In this document: piece by piece, positions 6,511 through 11,591 of the stretch
Layout of the letters: the number at the start of each line of letters is the position of its first letter
Position numbering within the stretch: position 1 is the stretch's first letter
Assembly: GCA_910585655.1 (NCBI GenBank)
Contig: CAJUFW010000010.1
Span: 1 to 11,591, forward strand
Length of the DNA stretch: 11,591 bases
Direction of reading: 5' to 3'
Source of the DNA: an uncultured Lachnospiraceae bacterium
GTDB lineage: Bacteria; Bacillota_A; Clostridia; Lachnospirales; Lachnospiraceae
Notes under the pieces: generated by a model
What the model saw: the letters and a program-made list of their open reading frames with translations, nothing else
What the model was told of the DNA's origin: nothing
Databases searched by the model: none
Made by a program: the position numbers and the translations under genes

Positions 6511-7911
6511 ATGGGATTATATCAGGTAACGACCAAAAAGGGGAAGTTGGAGGGTATTGATAAAGGAGATTATGCCGTTTTTAAAGGGATCCCTTATGCC
6601 AAATCTCCGACAGGCGATTTACGCTTCCGACCGCCACAGGAAACAGAAGCCTGGGAGGGAGTGAGAAAGGCGCAGGAATTTTCGCCAAAATGTACCCAAC
6701 GCGCTAAAAGCAGTAGTTTTTATGAAAAGGAATTTTATTCTGAACCACAATATCAAGTTCCAATGTCAGAGGATTGCCTGTATCTGAATATTTGGACTCC
6801 GGCACCTTCTTCGATCGCACCACCACTATATCCAGTGGCGGTATGGATTCATGGCGGCGCCTTTTCCAGTGGTTATAGTTCTGCGATAAGCTTTGATGGG
6901 GAGGCATACTGCAAACGGGGCGTACTTCTTGTCACAATCAATTACCGACTGGGTATGTGGGGCTTTTTGACGCTGCCGGAATTGGCAGAGGAAAACGGGG
7001 ACGGTACATGTGGGAATGTTGGCTTACTGGATCAGATTGCTGCTATCAGGTGGGTCAGGGAAAACATTGCTGCCTTTGGTGGAGATCCGGAAAACATCAC
7101 AGTATTTGGGCAATCGGCAGGGAGTATGAGTATTTCCGTGCTAAGCTGTGCTGAAGAGACAAAGGGCTTGTACCAGCATGCGATTTTACAGAGCGGAGGC
7201 GGGTATGAAGCAGGCTTTTTAAGTCATTGTCTCTCCTGGCAGGAGGCTGCCGCTAAAAATGAAGCTTATTTTCGACAGTTTTACCCGGATGGTTCCTTGC
7301 TAGAGCAGTTGCGAAGCCTTCCTGCGGAGAAGCTGCAGCATCAGCAAGAGGAGACAATGCAAAGGGTTATGGAAAAAGCCGGGGGAAAGGGCTGGCCGGA
7401 GATGCCGTTTGTATTTTCTGTGGTCAAAGACGGAAGATTGTTAAAGGGCGGACTGGACGAGTCGATTGCCGCTGGGCGGCTTCATCCGATTGATTATATA
7501 ATCGGTTCAAATTCCCATGATATGGGCTGTGATCCGGCGCGGATACCGGATACGGAAACCGTGATGTATCAAAGTATTATCAAATGGAGCAAACTTTGCT
7601 ATTCTCTTCGTACCGGACATTGTTACAACTACTTTTTTGCCAGAAAGCCATTGGGGGATGAAGCAGGAGCTTTTCATTCCTGTGAGCTTTGGTATATGTT
7701 CGGGACGTTGGATCGGAGCTGGAGACCAAAGGAAGAAGCAGATTACCGGGTATCGGAGGAAATGCTTTGCTGTTGGACTAACTTTATGAAAACAGGAAAT
7801 CCATCCGGCAGAATGGCGAACGGGGCAATAACATCGTTATCAGAGGATAGCAAAGAGATAGAATGGCCGGAATTTACAAAAGAACATCCTTATGTACATA
7901 CCTTTTTATAA
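6511..7911 (+). CDS. Type-B carboxylesterase
   Basis: A 466-residue alpha/beta-hydrolase of the carboxylesterase type-B (PnbA-like) family that cleaves carboxylic esters. Visible hallmarks: EDCLYLNIWTP, the oxyanion-hole segment WIHGGAFSSG (HGG at 114-116), NYRLGMWGF, and the nucleophile elbow GQSAG with Ser202. The likely acid is Asp337 in GSNSHDM and the likely base His389 in GAFHSCELW. The acid-to-base interval is about 52 residues, shorter than the roughly 90 I recall for Bacillus PnbA, so a helical cap segment seems trimmed. No signal peptide is seen, so it is probably cytoplasmic. The ATG at 6511 is chosen because TAGGAG lies 10 bases upstream; the in-frame ATG at 6478 has no spaced ribosome site. 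Placement 43 bases after the binding protein suggests it de-esterifies imported, for example acylated, ligands. That role is inference. Confidence 0.9.
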   Translation: MGLYQVTTKKGKLEGIDKGDYAVFKGIPYAKSPTGDLRFRPPQETEAWEGVRKAQEFSPKCTQRAKSSSFYEKEFYSEPQYQVPMSEDCLYLNIWTPAPSSIAPPLYPVAVWIHGGAFSSGYSSAISFDGEAYCKRGVLLVTINYRLGMWGFLTLPELAEENGDGTCGNVGLLDQIAAIRWVRENIAAFGGDPENITVFGQSAGSMSISVLSCAEETKGLYQHAILQSGGGYEAGFLSHCLSWQEAAAKNEAYFRQFYPDGSLLEQLRSLPAEKLQHQQEETMQRVMEKAGGKGWPEMPFVFSVVKDGRLLKGGLDESIAAGRLHPIDYIIGSNSHDMGCDPARIPDTETVMYQSIIKWSKLCYSLRTGHCYNYFFARKPLGDEAGAFHSCELWYMFGTLDRSWRPKEEADYRVSEEMLCCWTNFMKTGNPSGRMANGAITSLSEDSKEIEWPEFTKEHPYVHTFL

Positions 7912-7954
7912 AAGGGAAGGCTGTCAGAACGGATTGTTACAAAGAAAAACGGAG

Positions 7955-7985
7955 GTGCAGGGTACGTTTCGTATCCTGTACTTTT
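7955..7985 (+). terminator. Intrinsic terminator after the carboxylesterase
   Basis: GTGCAGGGTACG (7955-7966) pairs with CGTATCCTGTAC (7970-7981) across a TTT loop, giving twelve pairs including two G-T wobbles, and is followed directly by TTTTGTG. It begins 44 bases after the esterase stop and closes the binding-protein/esterase transcript. The T run is short, so some read-through into the regulator gene is possible. The following 86 bases hold no clear promoter; a TAAAAT at 8036-8041 lacks a recognisable -35. Confidence 0.65.
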
Positions 7986-8071
7986 GTGCGTTGCATGCAC
8001 AGAGTCTCCGAAAGAAACACGTTCCAAAGGCTCTGTAAAATTAGGTCATAAGAAAAAAGGGGGCTGTAACT

Positions 8072-10222
8072 ATGGCAGGAGCGACGATCAAAGGCTATAT
8101 TTCAAAAAGAATTTCTGCTACCTTATGCCGTTGGATGCTTTCTTATGGGATTGTATTGGCGCTGCCTGTATTGTTTGGAGGGATTATTTATGGAGATGCC
8201 CTGGCAAGAGAGCAGAAGAATGTACACCGGATTCAGCATCAGGCGATGTATTCGGTGCAGACTTATTTGGAAAAGGAATTGGAAAGTTTGTATCAGATTT
8301 GCTACAGTCTGCTAAATTCCAGGGCGGTAGCGGCATTGGAGCGAAACGACGGCGGGGAGTATACGCCGGAGCAAATATTGAAAGTGTTAGAAATTGAAAA
8401 ACAGATTGCAAACTATAAGCTGATTAATGGTATGATTTCCGAATTATATCTTTATTTGCCAAAGCAGGATGATATCATTACAAATGATCTTTTTTGTCCT
8501 TTGCAGGATATGAAGGGATTTGAACAAAAGCGCTTTGGCTGTTCTTTAGAAGAATTTCGGGAAAAACTGGTTTCGACAACTTTTCGGGGCGAGCTTCGGC
8601 TGTTAGAAGATAGATTAGTTTATTTATATTCCATTCATTCTGGAGAGGAACAGTCCGTCCGCGTTATCTTATACTTGGATAAACACTATATATGGGAAAT
8701 GATGGAAAACGAAGAGGTAAAGCTGTTTTTAGTATTTCCGGATGAAAAGTGGATTGGAATGGAGGAGTATTCTTTTTTGAAAGCAATACAACTGGTGCGT
8801 CGGGCAGAGGAGGAGAAACAAACTTTTGCTAAGCAGGGGCGTTTACGGGCTAGCTTGATGGGCTCTTACTGGCTGATGCGGGATGAGGAACATTTCCTGT
8901 TGTTGCAGGATTCGGAACGATATGACTTATCCTATCTCATTCAGGTGTCCAGACAAGAATATCAGAAAACAGTAAACGATATGATTTTTTTACTGGTTAT
9001 TTATATTGGGGCTTGTATTATGGTTGGCAGTGCTTTGATTTATTACTTGGCGAAGCTGCAATATCTGCCGTTAAAGGAACTGTTGCAGTTTGTCACTAGA
9101 GGAAAGAAAAAAGAGAGAGATGAGAAAGATGAGTTTGTACAGATCCGCACCTTAGTGGAAGAGCTTTTGGAGGATTATCAGCAGAGTCAGTCAGAATTGG
9201 CAGAAAATCAGGTATCTGTGCAGAATTCCTATATGAATATTATGTTAAAGGGGTATCGGAAGCCAGAACTGTGGGAGGAGCGTTTACAGGAATGGATTGC
9301 AGGTTTTTGTTATAAAGGGTTTATTGTACTGGGAATTGAATTATTAGAGCTGGGGAAAATATGGGAAAGAAAAGAGCCGCTTACTTCACAGGAGTATGAT
9401 TTGGCGGTTTTTGCAGTAGAAAGTGTGCTGCATGAACTAATAGAACCATTTTATCCATCTGTAGAAGCTGAGACAGAAGGGATGATTTTTTCTGTAGTTA
9501 ATGTGCCGGAGGATGGAGAAGAGGAGAAACTGGAACAGACTTTTTTGAAACTTGTAGAAGAATTGAAGGAATTTTTTCTTCAATATTATTCTATAGAGCT
9601 TGCTGTCAGTGTGAGTTGCCGGCATTATGGGCTGGAAGGTCTGCCGCAATGTTATCGGGATATCAGCGAATTGCTGGAATATCGAAATTGGAATCCAAAG
9701 GAGTATAGTGCCAGTTTATTTTTTTCAAAAGTAAATGTACAGCAGGAAAATGGTTGGAGAAAGGAGAGCGAAAGGCTGCTGCAGGCGTTAGAAAAGCATC
9801 AAATCAAAGAAGCAGTGGCTAGGTTTTCCGAATTGATTGCCGGAATATCAGAAGAACTACCGCAAAAGGAAGTACAAAGCAGCAAGGAAATAAGCGAGCA
9901 GCAAATAGAGGAAATTTCCCTGTATATCCAAGCACACTATGGAGAAGCACAATTGACAGTTGGTGCGATTGCAGAACAATATGGTCAAAACATTTCCACT
10001 CTTTCCAAGCAGTTTAAACGTTGGAAGGGTTATGGGCTGCTGGAATATATCAATTTACAGCGATTTGAGCGGGCAAAGGTACTTTTGGCGGCAGATACTG
10101 ATTATAGTATTAAAGAGGTAGCAGAGCTAGTTGGTTTTTATGATGCGCAGCCATTAAATCGTTTGTTTCGGAAGACGTTAGGCATGACACCAGGGGAGTA
10201 TAAGAAAATGCCCAAGGAATAA
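8072..10222 (+). CDS. Membrane-anchored AraC-family transcriptional regulator
   Basis: A 716-residue one-component sensor-regulator. Membrane segment 1 is about residues 21-41 (GIVLALPVLFGGII) and segment 2 about 304-327 (FLLVIYIGACIMVGSALIYY). They enclose a roughly 260-residue extracytoplasmic region that probably forms a Cache-like sensor. The cytoplasmic part continues through a HAMP-like or helical linker and a mid-domain to a complete C-terminal AraC double helix-turn-helix from about residue 614. The second helix-turn-helix carries the usual signature, IKEVAELVGFYDAQPLNRLFRKTLGMTPGEYKK. AAGGGGG upstream of the ATG supports the start. Regulators of this build are habitually encoded beside large solute-binding lipoproteins of the LplA type and switch on uptake genes on sensing a glycan. 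That fits the gene two places upstream. Ligand unknown. Confidence 0.93.
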   Translation: MAGATIKGYISKRISATLCRWMLSYGIVLALPVLFGGIIYGDALAREQKNVHRIQHQAMYSVQTYLEKELESLYQICYSLLNSRAVAALERNDGGEYTPEQILKVLEIEKQIANYKLINGMISELYLYLPKQDDIITNDLFCPLQDMKGFEQKRFGCSLEEFREKLVSTTFRGELRLLEDRLVYLYSIHSGEEQSVRVILYLDKHYIWEMMENEEVKLFLVFPDEKWIGMEEYSFLKAIQLVRRAEEEKQTFAKQGRLRASLMGSYWLMRDEEHFLLLQDSERYDLSYLIQVSRQEYQKTVNDMIFLLVIYIGACIMVGSALIYYLAKLQYLPLKELLQFVTRGKKKERDEKDEFVQIRTLVEELLEDYQQSQSELAENQVSVQNSYMNIMLKGYRKPELWEERLQEWIAGFCYKGFIVLGIELLELGKIWERKEPLTSQEYDLAVFAVESVLHELIEPFYPSVEAETEGMIFSVVNVPEDGEEEKLEQTFLKLVEELKEFFLQYYSIELAVSVSCRHYGLEGLPQCYRDISELLEYRNWNPKEYSASLFFSKVNVQQENGWRKESERLLQALEKHQIKEAVARFSELIAGISEELPQKEVQSSKEISEQQIEEISLYIQAHYGEAQLTVGAIAEQYGQNISTLSKQFKRWKGYGLLEYINLQRFERAKVLLAADTDYSIKEVAELVGFYDAQPLNRLFRKTLGMTPGEYKKMPKE

Positions 10223-10699
10223 GACATATCCAGACCGTCTGTTGTCTCTGTAAATAAAAGTGGGAAACTGAAGGCAAAGAAGGAAGGTACTTCTACGATA
10301 AGTGTTACGGTAAAGGCGGATGGCTATAAAAGTAAGAAGGTGACATTTAAGCTGAAGGTGACAAAGCCGGCGACTTCGGATTCTGTTACGGATAACGGGG
10401 ATTCCGACACAACAGCGAATACTACAAAAAAGACCCTGGTAGCATATTTTTCTGCAACTAATACGACAAAAGGAGTAGCGGAAATGATTGCAGAGGTAAC
10501 GGGAGCAGAGCTTTATGAGATAAAACCGAGTGTTCCATATACTTCGGCAGATTTGGACTATAATAAGGATTCCTGCCGGGCAAATCAGGAACAGCAAAAT
10601 GCTTCGACACGCCCTGATATAGAGGGAAGTATAGAGAAATTTAGCGATTATGAAATAATTTATCTGGGATTTGCCGGTGGTATAATAGGACTAAATTAA
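10223..10699 (+). pseudogene. Remnant of a Big_2-flavodoxin gene, truncated at both ends
   Basis: The frame is open from the codon right after the regulator's TAA to a TAA at 10697-10699. The first part (10235-10366) encodes the C-terminal half of a bacterial Ig-like Big_2 domain: PSVVSVNKSGKLKAKKEG, then STISVTV and a KVTFKLKV strand. A Ser/Thr/Asp-rich linker follows, then the beginning of a flavodoxin_4-type domain: TLVAYFSATNTTKGVAEMIA, with the FMN phosphate-binding loop FSATNTTKG, and later DYEIIYLGF. There is no start codon with a ribosome site, no signal peptide and no first half of the Ig domain. The protein stops just after YLGF, where flavodoxins normally continue with a P-x-W-W segment and the rest of the fold, so the FMN site is incomplete. 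Intact relatives as I know them are secreted, cell-surface flavodoxin-like proteins. This copy is not expected to work. Confidence 0.8.
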
Positions 10700-10749
10700 G
10701 AGAGACCCAATAAAATCAAGGGTTTGCACTGATTTAGTCCTATTTTTTT
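10684..10749 (+). repeat. 13-bp perfect inverted repeat with T-run, terminator-like or element-end
   Basis: AATAGGACTAAAT (10684-10696) is the exact reverse complement of ATTTAGTCCTATT (10732-10744). The 35-base interior holds a second stem, ACCC (10705-10708) with GGGT (10720-10723), set symmetrically with 8 bases on each side. A run of seven Ts covers 10743-10749. As RNA this would be a long terminator-like hairpin. Its position at the exact point where the flavodoxin reading frame collapses also fits the end of an inserted or excised mobile element. The left arm supplies the stop codon region of the pseudogene. Confidence 0.6.
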
Positions 10750-10906
10750 AAGCCCATTTTAGGTCAAGATTAGGACAGCGCTGAACAAAATCGAAAACCT
10801 ACATTACGAAAGTCAGAGAATGGTCGATTATGAATGCGATTATGGGATGGCTTTCTTGAAATGGAGGTGAAACAAAGACAATTCCATTTGAGGCAGGACT
10901 AAATTA
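10687..10906. repeat. 12-bp direct repeat bracketing a short gene-free segment
   Basis: AGGACTAAATTA occurs at 10687-10698 and again at 10895-10906, 208 bases apart; its first ten bases also form most of the inverted-repeat arm. The segment between has no convincing gene: only a 35-codon open stretch (10763-10870) without a credible start. A small hairpin, AACGGA-GAT-TCCGTT (10915-10929), follows the second copy. Direct copies bracketing a junction could be a recombination (att-like) core, a target duplication or a relic of deletion; the sequence does not decide. Including this segment, 10700-10985 carries no gene I can support. Confidence 0.5.
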
Positions 10907-10985
10907 GCTCTTAAAACGGAGATTCCGTTGTGCATTGCTAATCTGGCCCTGCCTTTTTTGCGTGGAAGGGAGAGGGAAGAGAGGC

Positions 10986-11123
10986 ATGACAAGGAAAGAG
11001 CTGATTTGGCCTGAAACAAAACAAAGGAAGCCTAGAACGAAATACAACAAGAAAGAGAAGGGCTTTGGGAGAGCGTCAGGAATGACTGCCACAAGGAAGG
11101 CAGGTGATTCGGATGGGAATTAA
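10986..11123 (+). CDS. Small basic hypothetical protein
   Basis: A possible 45-residue, strongly basic protein, starting MTRKELIWPETKQRKPRTK. The ATG at 10986 follows a purine-rich GGGAGAGGGAAGAGAGG tract, better placed than the in-frame ATG at 10935. It has no recognisable domain. It would be the first gene of the mobile-element-like block and ends overlapping the start of the cysteine-rich gene by 11 bases. Small lysine/arginine-rich proteins of this kind are common in integrative elements, but this one may be spurious. Confidence 0.35.
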   Translation: MTRKELIWPETKQRKPRTKYNKKEKGFGRASGMTATRKAGDSDGN

Positions 11124-11472
11124 CGTCAGAAGACAAGTTCTCCCAAAGTCAATCAGAGTAACAGCGACAGCGGTAACAACCAGACGGACAGGGCTGGAGC
11201 AGGATCTGAAAGATTGTATGCGGTGTCGGTTTTTCTATGATAATCGTCGGGGCTGTCTAGCGAAAAGCTGCGTCCGGGAAAAACGGAAAGAACCAATCAA
11301 AAAACCGGATGCCTTCAGGTCGGACAGAAAGCAGGAATGTGAAGGCTGTCCTTACCGGCAGTCAGAACGCTATTGCTTCCCCTGTATGAAAAAGCTGTTA
11401 AAGCCCCAGAGAAAGGAGACAAAGAAGCACATTGCACAGGAACAGGAGGAAGAGGATGGAGAAACAAATTGA
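11113..11472 (+). CDS. Cysteine-rich probable metal-binding protein
   Basis: About 119 residues. After a basic N-terminal third there are ten cysteines in a spaced pattern: C-x2-C, then a C in GCLAKSC, then ECEGC (C-x2-C) and CFPC (C-x2-C). This is typical of zinc-ribbon or treble-clef-like small proteins. The C-terminus is lysine/glutamate-rich (KETKKHIAQEQEEED). The ATG at 11113 follows AGGTGA by 5 bases; a GTG at 11104 is an alternative. It overlaps the next gene, an actin-like ATPase, by 17 bases, so the two are probably co-translated. I do not recognise the family. By position it may be an accessory DNA-binding or segregation factor, but that is inference. The N-terminal third is the weakest part: another frame there is also open. 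Confidence 0.6.
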   Translation: MGINVRRQVLPKSIRVTATAVTTRRTGLEQDLKDCMRCRFFYDNRRGCLAKSCVREKRKEPIKKPDAFRSDRKQECEGCPYRQSERYCFPCMKKLLKPQRKETKKHIAQEQEEEDGETN

Positions 11473-11591
11473 AGTCATTGGAGTTGACCATGGTTGGTCG
11501 AATATGAAAACCGTCAGTCAGGTGTTTACGACTGGTATCAAGGAGATTACGACAGAACCCGCTTTTTCCACAAACATTGTGGAATGGAACG
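11456..11591 (+). CDS. ParM/StbA-like actin-type ATPase (5' part)
   Basis: The first 45 codons of a gene that leaves the window on the right. The N-terminus MEKQIEVIGVDHGWSNMKTV contains the actin-fold phosphate-1 loop (I-G-V-D-x-G-x-x-N-x-K) used by plasmid-segregation and related bacterial actin-like proteins to bind ATP. AGGAGG 6 bases upstream of the ATG gives a strong start. Family members polymerise to push DNA molecules apart and are carried on plasmids and integrative elements of Bacillota. A DNA-binding adaptor gene and a centromere-like repeat would be expected nearby. The call rests on a single motif and is moderate. Confidence 0.68.
   Translation, partial: MEKQIEVIGVDHGWSNMKTVSQVFTTGIKEITTEPAFSTNIVEWN

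Noticed and set aside
10763..10870. 35-codon open stretch in the gap after the flavodoxin remnant
   Set aside because: Protein-like composition, but no credible start or ribosome site and too short; possibly a relic of a mobile-element gene.
1..11591. CRISPR arrays, tRNA or rRNA genes, retrons or other structured RNA genes
   Set aside because: No regularly spaced direct repeats, no cloverleaf with a T-loop motif, no rRNA-like conserved blocks and no reverse transcriptase motif were seen on either strand.

Overview
The window looks like accessory DNA from a low-to-mid-GC anaerobic member of the Bacillota, most likely a Clostridia/Lachnospiraceae gut bacterium. Strong AGGAGG-type ribosome binding sites, a GTG-started lipoprotein with a Gram-positive lipobox, a large membrane-anchored AraC-type regulator and a ParM-like gene in a mobile-element setting all fit that. 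The taxonomic call is inference from gene style, not from a marker gene.

Region 1 (1-4525) is a divergent nucleic-acid-processing module. Leftward, from a good promoter (TTGAAA-17-TATACT on the minus strand), run an unrecognised 259-residue protein, a 413-residue P-loop ATPase of the kind annotated as BREX-system ATP-binding, and the first 11 codons of a further gene that overlaps the ATPase stop and leaves the window. Rightward run an SF2 DEAD/DEAH-type helicase (DECH box) and, overlapping its stop by 4 bases, a GNAT acetyltransferase. Coupled ATPase(s) plus helicase recalls the BREX (BrxD) and Shango (ATPase plus helicase plus TerB-like protein) defence systems. The 259-residue partner, the paired ATPase layout and the linked acetyltransferase are not ones I can match to a named system, so this is the best candidate here for an undescribed or variant defence system. 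The function is not proven by sequence alone.

Region 2 (4526-4763) is a gene-free spacer dominated by an 87-base nested imperfect palindrome with two competing hairpins. It probably ends the helicase/GNAT transcript and may control the next operon.

Region 3 (4764-10222) is a sugar-uptake-style cassette without permeases: an extracellular solute-binding lipoprotein, a type-B carboxylesterase, a factor-independent terminator, then a membrane-spanning AraC-family regulator. Binding protein and regulator are typical companions in complex-carbohydrate ABC loci, but the two permease genes are absent here.

Region 4 (10223-10985) is a scar. A Big_2/flavodoxin gene has lost its 5' end exactly at the regulator's stop codon and its 3' end inside the flavodoxin fold. 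It is followed by a 13-bp perfect inverted repeat and a 12-bp direct repeat in about 290 bases with no convincing gene. Region 5 (10986-11591) starts what looks like a plasmid-derived or integrative element: a small basic ORF, a cysteine-rich probable metal-binding protein, and the first 45 codons of a ParM/StbA-like actin ATPase running off the right edge.
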